Shown: piece after piece, positions 34,789 to 43,629 of the stretch
Numbering within the stretch: the first letter of the stretch is position 1
How the letters are laid out: every line of letters starts with the position of its first letter
Made by a program: the position numbers and the translations under genes
Assembly (NCBI RefSeq): GCF_038005225.1
Contig: NZ_JBBOSU010000001.1
Location: forward strand, 2,778,001 to 2,842,000
Source of the DNA: Solibacillus sp. FSL K6-1523
GTDB taxonomy: Bacteria > Bacillota > Bacilli > Bacillales_A > Planococcaceae
DNA: 64,000 nt
Direction: 5' to 3'
Notes under the pieces: generated by a model
What the model was told of the DNA's origin: nothing
Seen by the model: the letters and a program-made list of their open reading frames with translations, nothing else
The model's database searches: none

Positions 34789-35541
34789 TTGGATAAAAAT
34801 CTATTTACTATTGGAGAATTAGTTCAAAAATCTGGTGTAAATATCAGAACTCTTCGATATTATGACAGTTTAGAGTTGCTGAAACCAAGTGATTATACAG
34901 AGGGTGGACATAGATTATATTCAAAGGAAGATTTAACTTTATTACAAAAAATTAAAGCTTTAAAGTTTATAGGTTTCCCACTCAAAGAGATTAAAGATAT
35001 ATTAGAAGAACCTAATGTTGAAAGTGAAGTTTTTATTAAATCTTTAACTTTTCAAAAGGATTTATTTGAAGCGAAAAAACTTGAGATTAACCAAATTGTA
35101 ACTAATTTAAATCACCTCATTAATATAACAGAAAATGAGGAAATCATTAATGTAAATGTGTTTTGCTCAATGCTACAAAAGTTAATATTTAAAGAAGATA
35201 ATGAAAGATGGCTTCAAGAGCATTTTTCTAAGGATATTACTGATTCATTATTGGAAATTACTAAACAAGAGGAAATCGATTTAGATAAAAAGTGGAATAA
35301 CATACTGACTAAAATTAAACGGTTAGTTTCTACTAACGCCAATCCTTCCTCAAAAGAAGCTCAAGAAACAATCGAATTATTACTAAAATTAATGGATGAA
35401 ACGGCAAAGGGAAAATTAAATTCGATTAAAGAAAATTTACCATCAGCACAATCATTGGCATTCCCTAGTCCTTTTACCGAAGATGAGCAAAAGTTCATAA
35501 AACAAGCTATTGCGTATCGCCGAGATAAAAAACCTATTTGA
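34789..35541 (+). CDS. MerR-family transcriptional regulator
   Basis: A 250-residue regulator. The N-terminal MerR domain reads FTIGELVQKSGVNIRTLRYY then LLKPSDYTEGGHRLYSKEDL, followed by the usual dimerisation helix. The C-terminal 140 residues (EDNERWLQEHFSKDITDSL onwards) are helical and could be a TipAS-like drug-binding domain. TTG at 34789 is chosen: GAGGTG lies six bases upstream, whereas ATG 34762 would enclose it. It may regulate the DUF4870 gene. Confidence 0.85.
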   Translation: MDKNLFTIGELVQKSGVNIRTLRYYDSLELLKPSDYTEGGHRLYSKEDLTLLQKIKALKFIGFPLKEIKDILEEPNVESEVFIKSLTFQKDLFEAKKLEINQIVTNLNHLINITENEEIINVNVFCSMLQKLIFKEDNERWLQEHFSKDITDSLLEITKQEEIDLDKKWNNILTKIKRLVSTNANPSSKEAQETIELLLKLMDETAKGKLNSIKENLPSAQSLAFPSPFTEDEQKFIKQAIAYRRDKKPI

Positions 35542-35547
35542 CTGCCC

Positions 35548-35660
35548 TTTTTTGGCTATTATCCGATGTTTTTTGTCTATTAACACCCGAATTTTGGCTA
35601 TAATCAAAGTAAATTTGGCTATTAAAGGACATGAATTGGCTATTATCCAAATTCCGAACC
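35548..35660. repeat. Five tandem units with exact 21-bp period
   Basis: The core TTGGCTATTA (variants TTGTCTATTA and TTGGCTATAA) starts at positions 35554, 35575, 35596, 35617 and 35638, counted at its first G. The other half of each unit is variable. It lies between the MerR gene and the gcvPB terminator. Confidence 0.75.
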
Positions 35661-35681
35661 AAGCCCCTCCTAGCTATCCAC

Positions 35682-35724
35682 AAAAAAACAACAGCCTATC
35701 AAAATCACGAGGATTTGATAGGCT
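35682..35724 (-). terminator. gcv operon terminator
   Basis: AGCCTATCAAA-TC and GATTTTGATAGGCT pair on the minus strand and are followed by seven T, 18 bases beyond gcvPB. Confidence 0.9.
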
Positions 35725-35741
35725 ATTGTAATATTTAGCAG

Positions 35742-37208
35742 TTAAACTTCTTTCGTATAACGTAAAATCGGCGTACGTGCTGCACGCGTTTCGTCTAAAC
35801 GATTAATAACTGTTGTATGTGGTGCTTCTTGAACGATTGAAGGGTTTTCCATCGTTTCTTTAGCGATTTGAATCATTGTGTCACAGAATGCATCTAATGT
35901 TTCTTTTGATTCTGTTTCAGTTGGCTCGATCATTAACGCCTCTTCCACATTTAATGGGAAGTACGTTGTTGGTGGATGGTAGCCAAAGTCTAACAGGCGT
36001 TTTGCGATATCAAGTGTACGTACACCTAATTTCTTTTGACGACGACCTGATAATACAAACTCATGTTTACAATGACGATCAAAAGGTAAATCGAAATGCT
36101 CTTGTAAGCGACGCATCATGTAGTTTGCATTTAATACGGCATATTCTGTTACTGCTTTTAAGCCGTCTGGACCCATTGTACGGATATACGTATAGGCACG
36201 AACGTTAATACCGAAGTTACCGTAGTATGGTTTTACACGTCCGATTGATTGTGGACGGTTGTAATCGAAGTGGAACGTACCATCTTCTTTTTTCACTAAT
36301 ACTGGCTTTGGTAAGTATGGAATTAAGTCTGCCTTTACCCCTACTGGACCTGAACCTGGACCACCGCCACCGTGTGGACCTGTAAATGTTTTGTGTAAGT
36401 TTAAGTGTACGCAGTCAAAGCCCATATCGCCAGGACGTGCTTTACTCATAACCGCGTTTAAGTTTGCACCATCATAGTACACTTTACCGCCTACTTCATG
36501 AATAATCGCCGCCATATCTAAAATATTTTCTTCAAATAGACCAAGTGTATTCGGGTTTGTTAACATTAGTGCCGCTGTATCTGGACCAACAACACGACGT
36601 AAATCTTCAAGGTCAACCAAGCCGTCTTCACCTGATTTGATTGTAATTGTTTCAAATCCTGCTACTGTTGCAGAAGCTGGGTTTGTACCGTGTGCTGAGT
36701 CAGGAACGATGACTTTATTACGGTGCCCTTCTCCGTTTGCTTCATGGAAAGCGCGGATCATCATTAATGCTGTCCACTCACCATGTGCACCTGCAGCTGG
36801 TTGTAATGTTACTTCATCCATACCTGTAATTTCTTCTAATGAAGTTTGTAAATCATATAATAATTCCATTGCACCTTGCACCGTTGACTCATCTTGTAAT
36901 GGGTGAACGTTAGCAAAACCAGAAAAACGTGCAACTGATTCATTAATTTTTGGATTGTACTTCATTGTACAAGAACCAAGTGGGTAGAATCCTGAATCTA
37001 CGCCGTGGTTACGACGAGATAATGCTGTATAGTGACGCATAATATCAAGCTCAGATACTTCTGGAAGATCTGCTGCTTCCTCACGAACAAGCTCAGCTGG
37101 TAATAAATCTGTCAGGTCGAAATCTGGTACGTCTAATGGCTCTAAGTTATAGCCTACGCGACCTTCTTTCGTAATTTCAAAAATGAGTGATTGGTTTTCG
37201 TTATGCAT
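35742..37208 (-). CDS. gcvPB: Glycine dehydrogenase (decarboxylating) subunit 2
   Basis: The PLP-carrying half of the glycine cleavage P-protein, 488 residues. The Schiff-base lysine is in [20 protein letters not shown], and [13 protein letters not shown] and [13 protein letters not shown] are typical. The ATG at 37208 overlaps the gcvPA stop by eight bases and has GGGG seven bases upstream. With GcvPA it decarboxylates glycine and loads aminomethyl onto lipoyl-GcvH; GcvH itself is not in the window. Confidence 0.96.
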   Translation of the reverse strand: MHNENQSLIFEITKEGRVGYNLEPLDVPDFDLTDLLPAELVREEAADLPEVSELDIMRHYTALSRRNHGVDSGFYPLGSCTMKYNPKINESVARFSGFANVHPLQDESTVQGAMELLYDLQTSLEEITGMDEVTLQPAAGAHGEWTALMMIRAFHEANGEGHRNKVIVPDSAHGTNPASATVAGFETITIKSGEDGLVDLEDLRRVVGPDTAALMLTNPNTLGLFEENILDMAAIIHEVGGKVYYDGANLNAVMSKARPGDMGFDCVHLNLHKTFTGPHGGGGPGSGPVGVKADLIPYLPKPVLVKKEDGTFHFDYNRPQSIGRVKPYYGNFGINVRAYTYIRTMGPDGLKAVTEYAVLNANYMMRRLQEHFDLPFDRHCKHEFVLSGRRQKKLGVRTLDIAKRLLDFGYHPPTTYFPLNVEEALMIEPTETESKETLDAFCDTMIQIAKETMENPSIVQEAPHTTVINRLDETRAARTPILRYTKEV

Positions 37209-38547
37209 TGTGAGCCCCCATTTCCGCAACAAGCGCATCAATTTCTTCTTTTGTGCGAATTTCTGTTACTGCGATTAATGCGTGATTTTCTAATTCTGGG
37301 TAAACACGACCTAAGTCAAATCCACCGATAATGCCTTTTTCAATTAAAGCTTTATTAATTTCAGTTACTGATTTATTCGTTTTTACTACGATTTCATTGA
37401 AGTGCGCACCTTGATAAAGCACTGTAAATCCAGCTGCTTCGAAAGCATTTTTCGCATAGCGCGTCTTCACGATGTTTTGCTTCGCCATTTCTTGCATACC
37501 TTGTTTGCCAAGTGCTGTCATTGCAACTGATGCTGCAAGTGCAAGTAATGCTTGGTTTGAACAGATGTTAGAAGTCGCTTTATCACGACGGATATGCTGT
37601 TCACGTGCTTGTAATGTTAATACGTAACCACGACGGCCATCTTGGTCAACTGTTTCACCAACTAAACGACCTGGTACTTTACGCATTAATTTCGTTGTTA
37701 CTGCGAAATAACCACAGTGAGGACCACCGTAACCTTCTGCAATACCAAATACTTGTGCATCACCAACTGTAATGTCCGCACCTAATTTACCTGGAGGTGT
37801 TAATACGCCAAGTGCTAATGGGTTTGCTGAAACGATGAATAATCCTTTTGCATCATGCGCAATATCCGCCATTGCTTGTAAATTTTCTACTTGACCGAAG
37901 AAATTTGGATATTGAACGATGACACCTGCTGTTTGATCATCTATTAATTCTTTTAATGCTTCAACGTCTGTTACGCCATCTTTCGTTGGAATCGTAACAA
38001 CTTCGATTGATTGACCATATGCATAAGTAGCAACAACATCTTGATATTCTGGATGTACTGCACCCGATACGAATAATTTTTTACGACGTGTATGACCTGC
38101 TGCTAACATACCTGCTTCAGCTAGTGATGTACCGCCATCATACATAGAAGAGTTCGCTAAATCCATGCCCGTAAGTTCAGCAATCATCGTTTGGTATTCA
38201 AAGATTGCTTGTAATTCCCCTTGAGAAATTTCAGGTTGGTATGGTGTGTATGCTGTATAAAACTCTGAACGTGAAATAACGTGGTCTACGATAACTGGTT
38301 TATAGTGATTGTAAACACCCGCGCCTAAAAACGATACGTTCGTTGCTGTATCTTTATTTTTCGCTGCTAGTTGTGCCAATTCTTTCGATAAGGCCGCTTC
38401 TGATTTCGCTGCTTTAATATTATATAAACCTTTAAAGCGTACTTGTTCAGGTATGTCCTCAAATAGCTCATCCACACTAGAAACTCCAATACGCTCTAAC
38501 ATTTCTTGCTTGTCTTGTTCCGTCATTGGTAAATAACGATGTTTCAT
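37201..38547 (-). CDS. gcvPA: Glycine dehydrogenase (decarboxylating) subunit 1
   Basis: A 448-residue N-terminal-type half of the P-protein, starting [33 protein letters not shown] and [15 protein letters not shown] are characteristic; [12 protein letters not shown] sits near the cofactor site. Split P-proteins are the norm in Bacillus and archaea. It lies 21 bases downstream of gcvT and overlaps gcvPB. Confidence 0.96.
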   Translation of the reverse strand: MKHRYLPMTEQDKQEMLERIGVSSVDELFEDIPEQVRFKGLYNIKAAKSEAALSKELAQLAAKNKDTATNVSFLGAGVYNHYKPVIVDHVISRSEFYTAYTPYQPEISQGELQAIFEYQTMIAELTGMDLANSSMYDGGTSLAEAGMLAAGHTRRKKLFVSGAVHPEYQDVVATYAYGQSIEVVTIPTKDGVTDVEALKELIDDQTAGVIVQYPNFFGQVENLQAMADIAHDAKGLFIVSANPLALGVLTPPGKLGADITVGDAQVFGIAEGYGGPHCGYFAVTTKLMRKVPGRLVGETVDQDGRRGYVLTLQAREQHIRRDKATSNICSNQALLALAASVAMTALGKQGMQEMAKQNIVKTRYAKNAFEAAGFTVLYQGAHFNEIVVKTNKSVTEINKALIEKGIIGGFDLGRVYPELENHALIAVTEIRTKEEIDALVAEMGAHNA

Positions 38548-38568
38548 ACGTAACCCTCTTTTCGAATT

Positions 38569-39672
38569 TTATTTAATGCGTTTATAAAATGGTTTTTCAA
38601 CAATAACCGCTTTTGCGAATTTATTGCGAATTTCGATTTCCAATTCTATTCCAACTTCTGCAAATGTTGCGTCAATTAAAGCCATTCCAATATTGCGTTT
38701 AGTCATTGGTGATTGTGTACCCGTTGTTACTTCACCGATTTCTTGACCATCTTTAAATACTTTATAGCCGTGACGTGGAATGCCTTTATCAATCATCTCA
38801 ATGCCAACAGATTTACGTGTTAAACCCGCTTCTTTTTGAGCGATTAACGCTTCTTGTCCGATGAATTTCGTTTCTTTTTGAAGTTTTACGGCAAAGCCAA
38901 TTCCAGCTTCTAATGGCGTAATGTCTTGTGAAAGTTCTTGACCATATAATGGTAAGCAAGCTTCAAAACGTAACGTATCACGTGCACCTAAACCAGCCGC
39001 AATAACACCTTGCTCTTTACCAGCATCTAAAATTTTATTCCATAAATCAACAATCGCAGCTGGAGCTCCGTAAATTTCGAAACCGTCCTCACCTGTGTAC
39101 CCACTGCGTGAAACTATTACAGAATGACCCGCGACATTCACATTATCTTGGAATTTGAAGTACTTAATAGTCGTTAAGTCTGTATCTGTTAACGTTTGTA
39201 ATACTTCTTCGGAAAGCGGTCCTTGTAGGGCAATTTGAGCAAATTCATCCGAGGCATTTGTAATTGTCACATCGCCTTCTAAATGTTCGTTCATCCAAGC
39301 GAAGTCTTTATCTGTATTAGATGCATTCACACATAGTAAATAACGGTTTTCTTCTAAACGATATGTTAATAAATCGTCGACTACACCGCCGTTTTCATAG
39401 CATAATGCGCTATATTGTGCGCCGCCAATCGCAATTTTAGAAATGTCATTTGATAGTAATTTTTGTAAGTATGGTAAAGCATCCGGACCTTCCACGAAAA
39501 TTTCACCCATATGTGAAACATCAAATAGGCCTGCACGGTTACGAACTGCATCGTGTTCTTCCTTAATTGAAGAGAATTGTACCGGTAAATCCCAACCACC
39601 AAAATCAATTGTTTTCCCACCGTATTTTGCATATTCATCAAAAAGCGGTGTTCGTTTTAATTCATTTATCAT
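38569..39672 (-). CDS. gcvT: Aminomethyltransferase (glycine cleavage T-protein)
   Basis: A 367-residue tetrahydrofolate-dependent enzyme that releases ammonia and makes 5,10-methylene-THF from the aminomethyl-lipoyl intermediate. [27 protein letters not shown] and [21 protein letters not shown] are signature segments. AAGGAGG precedes the ATG. It is the first gene after the glycine riboswitch. Confidence 0.97.
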   Translation of the reverse strand: MINELKRTPLFDEYAKYGGKTIDFGGWDLPVQFSSIKEEHDAVRNRAGLFDVSHMGEIFVEGPDALPYLQKLLSNDISKIAIGGAQYSALCYENGGVVDDLLTYRLEENRYLLCVNASNTDKDFAWMNEHLEGDVTITNASDEFAQIALQGPLSEEVLQTLTDTDLTTIKYFKFQDNVNVAGHSVIVSRSGYTGEDGFEIYGAPAAIVDLWNKILDAGKEQGVIAAGLGARDTLRFEACLPLYGQELSQDITPLEAGIGFAVKLQKETKFIGQEALIAQKEAGLTRKSVGIEMIDKGIPRHGYKVFKDGQEIGEVTTGTQSPMTKRNIGMALIDATFAEVGIELEIEIRNKFAKAVIVEKPFYKRIK

Positions 39673-39770
39673 GTATAGTCCTCCTTAAATTATGTAATCA
39701 CTTTTAGTTGCATGGTTCGCTTTGATTTTGTCCTTTTATAGGAATAAAGAAGCTTAAAACCATAAAAGGG

Positions 39771-39814
39771 CAAAAAAATAGACAGACGAATCCCTTTTAA
39801 TGAGATTCTCTGTC
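39771..39814 (-). terminator. Riboswitch-controlled terminator
   Basis: GACAGAGAATC pairs with GATTCGTCTGTC (39781-39814), and TATTTTTTT follows on the minus strand. The hairpin begins directly after the second aptamer, so it is the expression platform. Confidence 0.85.
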
Positions 39815-40000
39815 CTTGCACCTGAAAGTTACACCTAAAATTGAAATTCCCTTCACATTTTAGGCTTTCCCCTTTGGTGGCTGTAATAGTACAACATCAC
39901 AGCTCTCTCCAGAGTTGCGTCCAATACGAGTCTTTTTGCCTGAGAGATTCATAGACCCTCTATTTGCTCCTTCGGCGACGTGACTTCACGTTCTCTCCCC
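39815..40000 (-). promoter_or_regulatory. gcvT leader: Tandem glycine riboswitch of the gcv operon
   Basis: On the minus strand the leader has the two-aptamer pattern: GGGGAGAG, then ATGAATCTCTCAGGCAAA (aptamer 1 end), CTCTGGAGAGAGCTGTGAT, CACCAAAGGGGAAAGCC and TTTCAGGTGCAAGGACAG (aptamer 2 end). These match the conserved blocks of glycine riboswitches. Binding of glycine should prevent the following terminator and turn the operon on. Confidence 0.95.
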
Positions 40001-40040
40001 GTATCTTCATCCGCATTACTATATAGCTAAGTTAATCTAT

Positions 40041-40227
40041 ATCAATTATGCCTCGGCGTAATTGCGTCCAGATTTTTCGAGGGCCCACAGGACGTGGGTC
40101 AGTCAGCAGTTGTCACACGATGTGACGTTTTTAGGCTGACTTCCTTCTTCTCTTAAAAATCTGTGACATCCGCCGGGGCTTGACTTGATTCAACCGAGGT
40201 TTGAACCCCGGTTGAATCAAGTCAATT
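40041..40227 (+). repeat. Intergenic repeat family, copy D (with central module)
   Basis: Proximal AATTATGCCTCGGCGTAATT, CCAGATTTTT, the three-stem module on the minus strand (40083-40139), AAAAATCTGTGACATCC, and a long distal hairpin in which TTGACTTGATTCAACC pairs with GGTTGAATCAAGTCAA. It is the best preserved distal hairpin in the window. Confidence 0.88.
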
Positions 40228-40323
40228 AAGATAACTCTTAGCCATATCCTAACATTGAATGTAATGAGAACGCAATCTTTTTTTAATAATAGATAAAACA
40301 CGAACCTAAACAACAATTCCACA

Positions 40324-40839
40324 TCAATTGTTCGACTTTAGGCGATTCACTTGAAAGCCTATATACTCAACTATTTGCCTTAACGAACGATTGGCTGTCA
40401 ATACTTGAATATGACCTGCTTCCCGGTAAATTTTCCTTCTGTACAAATACAGTTCTTTCAATTCTTGCTCTGTGGATGTTTGAACGATTGGACGATTTTT
40501 ATCATTTCGAATACGCATATAAATATCATCAAAAAGTGCATCTAAGAAAAATACCAAGCCTGTCCGTCGCATAATTCTACGATTTTCTTCACGAATCGCA
40601 ACGCCACCGCCTGTCGCAATAATGCAAGCTTCATCTCGGAAAGAGCGTAAAAACTCAGTTTCAATCTCTCGAAAGCGCGATTCTCCATATTTTTCAAATA
40701 TCTCGGGTATTGTCATCCCTTGTTGCCTTACAATTTCATGGTCCATATCATAGTAAGGCATTTTAAGATAATAACTTAAGCGCCTTCCGATCGCACTTTT
40801 TCCACATCCCATAAAGCCAACTAAATATATTTTTCGCAT
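40324..40839 (-). CDS. aroK: Shikimate kinase
   Basis: A 171-residue enzyme of the chorismate pathway. Walker A is GFMGCGKSAIGR, shikimate-binding segments are DMDHEI and SRFREIE, and ATGGGV precedes the lid RNDKNRPI. The ATG at 40839 lies eight bases after AAGGTG; the longer frame is unlikely. It follows the comG operon on the same strand. Confidence 0.93.
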   Translation of the reverse strand: MRKIYLVGFMGCGKSAIGRRLSYYLKMPYYDMDHEIVRQQGMTIPEIFEKYGESRFREIETEFLRSFRDEACIIATGGGVAIREENRRIMRRTGLVFFLDALFDDIYMRIRNDKNRPIVQTSTEQELKELYLYRRKIYREAGHIQVLTANRSLRQIVEYIGFQVNRLKSNN

Positions 40840-40878
40840 GCAAATCACCTTCTTCTATAAACGTGCTACTTCAATTCA

Positions 40879-41055
40879 TTATTCATTCAAAGTACTTAGT
40901 ATATTTATCGTAGCACGAACGTAAATAGATTCCAATGAATTATATGTTTTTAATTGTGCAAAATAGGCATTTGTATATAGTAATACAGCCCCTGTCACAA
41001 TAAATAATAAAATAATTGCACATGGAAAAATAATTCCCCGTTCATTCTTTAGCAA
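40879..41055 (-). CDS. comGG: ComGG-like competence pseudopilin, short
   Basis: The last gene of the comG operon. Frame MLKNERGIIFPCAIILLFIV has a hydrophobic helix at the expected place but no canonical prepilin Glu5. The whole protein is about 58 residues against about 124 in B. subtilis ComGG. The start is uncertain: TTG 41055 gives the usual overlap with comGF, while the frame extends upstream to ATG 41094. Either the family is short here or the gene is truncated. Confidence 0.6.
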   Translation of the reverse strand: MLKNERGIIFPCAIILLFIVTGAVLLYTNAYFAQLKTYNSLESIYVRATINILSTLNE

Positions 41056-41503
41056 CTGGCAAAACCATACGCCTTTCCCTCCTCGTCCCATCACGCATCA
41101 CAACTTTCACTAATATTTCATTATTATCGACTAGTAAATTCCACGATCCCACATAAGGTAAGAGGATTTCATTCCCACCTAAATTGGAGCGTTTACGAAT
41201 ATGCAATTCAGAACGATCAAAAACAAAATACTTCCCATCTTCCGCATCAAGTAACTCCATTTGTAAACTAGAGCTAGAATTCAGCATCCCGGTTACCGAA
41301 CGTGCATTGTACTGATTTAAATCATAAATAAATAACTCCCAATTGACTTCATCCTTCATTTTGTCCAGGTTAATAATATCTCGAAACCAAAAAATTAAGA
41401 GTAAGCTTATATTGGCAAATAAAATAAAAATCATGAGTTGAAAAATACTTTCCAAAAATGTAAAGCCCTGTTCATTTCGCAAATACCCATTCTTTACACG
41501 CAT
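41042..41503 (-). CDS. comGF: Competence pseudopilin ComGF
   Basis: A 153-residue protein with prepilin-like start NEQGFTFLESIFQLMIFILF, then a globular domain ending MRDGTRRERRMVLPV. ComGF is a minor pseudopilin of the transformation pilus. It overlaps comGE by ten bases and comGG downstream. Confidence 0.9.
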   Translation of the reverse strand: MRVKNGYLRNEQGFTFLESIFQLMIFILFANISLLLIFWFRDIINLDKMKDEVNWELFIYDLNQYNARSVTGMLNSSSSLQMELLDAEDGKYFVFDRSELHIRKRSNLGGNEILLPYVGSWNLLVDNNEILVKVVMRDGTRRERRMVLPVAKE

Positions 41504-41787
41504 AGTTCATATTCCTCTAAATCGGCATCATACTTGACACAAACTGAACCTAAATCAAAATTCCAAAAGTATGAAATACCTTCAATCTCTTGCACGCCAC
41601 TCCATTCGCCATATCTTTGCTGCAGTAATGCGCCATTGAAAGCCACTTCAGCCGCATGTGTTTGCCGTTTTTGTCCCTCCAACTGCTGTTTCATATGGAA
41701 AGTTAGCGGAACGAGGCTCGCACTTAGAAAAAATAAAATCACAACAGCTAACAATGCCTCGACAAACGAAAAGCCTTGTTCAGTCAT
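41494..41787 (-). CDS. comGE: Competence pseudopilin ComGE
   Basis: A 97-residue minor pseudopilin. MTEQGFSFVEALLAVVILFF carries the prepilin peptidase site (G|FSFVE) and the hydrophobic assembly helix. It overlaps comGD by eight bases. Assignment rests on position and motif, since the mature part is poorly conserved. Confidence 0.88.
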   Translation of the reverse strand: MTEQGFSFVEALLAVVILFFLSASLVPLTFHMKQQLEGQKRQTHAAEVAFNGALLQQRYGEWSGVQEIEGISYFWNFDLGSVCVKYDADLEEYELCV

Positions 41788-42229
41788 CCCTTGTTAACCT
41801 TCCTTTCCCTATGTTAATTTTGTAGCCATACATTTCCTCCTCATAATAAAAAGCCATGCTTCCGAACGATTGCAAATTGCCATTGACTCGAAAATGTAAC
41901 CTCGGATTCGGTGTGGATACATGGAATTCCATCCCTTCTGGAAGTTGCATCGTATCAATCACTTCCGCGCCTACATAATACCTAATAACTAATTTTGTAT
42001 TATCATACACATCCATTACGATAGCCTTTTGTTCTTCAATCGCTGTCATTTGTGCCATGCGAATTAATAATTCCACTTCGTCCATCGTTTTTAATACGGT
42101 GAGCCGATTAAGTTTACTATTTGAAAAATAAAATATGGATGAACATAAAATTACCATAATGGCTAGTACGATTAACATTTCCAATAAAGTAAAACCACGT
42201 TCGTTGCGAAGGTATCGTTTAATCTCCAC
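41780..42229 (-). CDS. comGD: Competence pseudopilin ComGD
   Basis: A 149-residue minor pseudopilin. RNERGFTLLEMLIVLAIMVI has the type IV prepilin cleavage site G|FTLLE. It overlaps comGC by eleven bases. It belongs to the DNA-uptake pilus operon. Confidence 0.92.
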   Translation of the reverse strand: MEIKRYLRNERGFTLLEMLIVLAIMVILCSSIFYFSNSKLNRLTVLKTMDEVELLIRMAQMTAIEEQKAIVMDVYDNTKLVIRYYVGAEVIDTMQLPEGMEFHVSTPNPRLHFRVNGNLQSFGSMAFYYEEEMYGYKINIGKGRLTRDD

Positions 42230-42539
42230 TCACTTGTGCGGCTGATTCAACCTTCCCCTCTGCGTCAATCGTTACTTGCTCCCCATTTGGACATTCTTTA
42301 TTCGTTTCTGGCACATAGCCTGCCGTCACTAAATCATCCATCGACGTTGGAAAGCTTTTATTTTCCAACTTATAGGCCTCGACTTGTCCTTGTATCATCA
42401 CAACGTAGGCATCACACCCCTTTTCATCAATAGATGCGAAATGTTTGGATACATTGGGTATCGTAATTAGAATTAAAATCGAGATAATTAAAAGAACAAC
42501 TAGCATTTCCACCAAAGTAAAACCACGTTCATTTTTCAT
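42219..42539 (-). CDS. comGC: Major competence pilin ComGC
   Basis: A 106-residue pilin. NERGFTLVEMLVVLLIISIL is a textbook prepilin leader cut by ComC before Phe. The two Cys residues (in EKGCDAY and NKECPNG) fit the intramolecular disulphide of ComGC. It is the major subunit of the transformation pilus. Confidence 0.95.
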   Translation of the reverse strand: MKNERGFTLVEMLVVLLIISILILITIPNVSKHFASIDEKGCDAYVVMIQGQVEAYKLENKSFPTSMDDLVTAGYVPETNKECPNGEQVTIDAEGKVESAAQVSGD

Positions 42540-42552
42540 GTTTTTTCCCCTC

Positions 42553-43629
42553 TCAAATAAAATCTAATACGTCATACATCGGAAGCAATATGCTCAAATA
42601 CGCAGCAATTACACAGGCTGCAATAATCATAAATAATAGTGGCTGAATCATTGTCATCAAAAAGCGGATTGTCACCTGTAAACGAGTATCTAATAGCTCA
42701 CAATATAAAATCAATTCACGCCCAAGCATGCCACTCGATTCCCCGTGTGCGATAAAATGCTCAAACTTTGGATAAAAGTAGCCATCGATTTGAACTGCTT
42801 CCGCTAATGTATCTCCTAAAACCACTTTTTCTTGTAGTACTTGCGCGACATAAGCTATTTGAATTTGGTGTTCCTGTTTTTTTAAATGGCCGAGCGCATG
42901 CTGTAAGGAAAAGCCTGCAAGTAGTAAATTTCCTAATACTCTTGAAAAATGCCGGGTTAATAATAATTTCCAAAAGTGGCCAAGCAAAGGGATTTTAAAG
43001 AGGAGAGATAACTGAAGATCCACACGTTTTCGTTTAATATAAAAAATAAAAGCGGCTACCACACTTAATAAAATTGCTACTAATACAATGATATAATCAG
43101 GCATATGCAAAAAGAATTTAGACCATTGCACACTTGTCGACGTATCATTTTGAGCTCTGGATGTAACCATTGTTGAGATATTTGGTAAAAAAAATGTCCG
43201 GAAGGCGAGAAATAATCCCATTAAAAATACAAATAACAAAACGGGATAGGATAGCACCTTCACTAATTTCGATTTCATTTCTTGTTGAAATGTTAGCTGC
43301 TGGGAAACAATCTGAACAGTTTCCGCTAACTGACCCGTCAATTCTGCTAATTCAATCGACACCAAATACTGTTTTTCCAAGCCTAAAAGTTTTAAAACCT
43401 GTGTAGCACCTCCACCATCATGAAGTACCTCTTTCACACTTTCTTGCATTTCTTCATATTGCTTCATATGAAACGGTAACAGCATTTGAATGCAATGCGC
43501 GAATGTATAACCTTCTTTTAGAAGATCCCCTATTCGTTCTAAAAATGTTGGAAAATCTGACACTTTTGCTTTACGAAAACTTATAACACTAAAATTTGCA
43601 ACACGCCCCCTAAGAAGAGGTAGGTTCAT
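42553..43629 (-). CDS. comGB: Competence pilus platform protein ComGB
   Basis: A 358-residue polytopic membrane protein of the GspF/PilC family, with two repeated halves (FPTFLERIGDLLKEGYTF and LTRHFSRVLGNLLLAGFSLQ), three transmembrane helices and a hydrophobic end. It anchors the ATPase ComGA to the pilus. Its start overlaps comGA by 20 bases. Confidence 0.94.
   Translation of the reverse strand: MNLPLLRGRVANFSVISFRKAKVSDFPTFLERIGDLLKEGYTFAHCIQMLLPFHMKQYEEMQESVKEVLHDGGGATQVLKLLGLEKQYLVSIELAELTGQLAETVQIVSQQLTFQQEMKSKLVKVLSYPVLLFVFLMGLFLAFRTFFLPNISTMVTSRAQNDTSTSVQWSKFFLHMPDYIIVLVAILLSVVAAFIFYIKRKRVDLQLSLLFKIPLLGHFWKLLLTRHFSRVLGNLLLAGFSLQHALGHLKKQEHQIQIAYVAQVLQEKVVLGDTLAEAVQIDGYFYPKFEHFIAHGESSGMLGRELILYCELLDTRLQVTIRFLMTMIQPLLFMIIAACVIAAYLSILLPMYDVLDFI

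Larger units (their letters stand above)
39673..40323. other. gcv leader and repeat copy D
   Basis: It contains the glycine riboswitch with its terminator (39771-40000), the presumed promoter just upstream, and repeat copy D (40041-40227) up to the end of aroK. Confidence 0.7.

Noticed and set aside
35548-35660. CRISPR array
   Set aside because: Repeat core is about 10 bases with a 21-bp period; spacers too short and no cas genes in the window.
35510-35731. Plus-strand frame giving seven-residue repeats (LAIIxxx)
   Set aside because: Consequence of the 21-bp array; no ribosome binding site and it runs into the gcv terminator.
40131-40322. 63-residue frame over repeat copy D
   Set aside because: It reads through the distal hairpin of the repeat and has no coding pattern.
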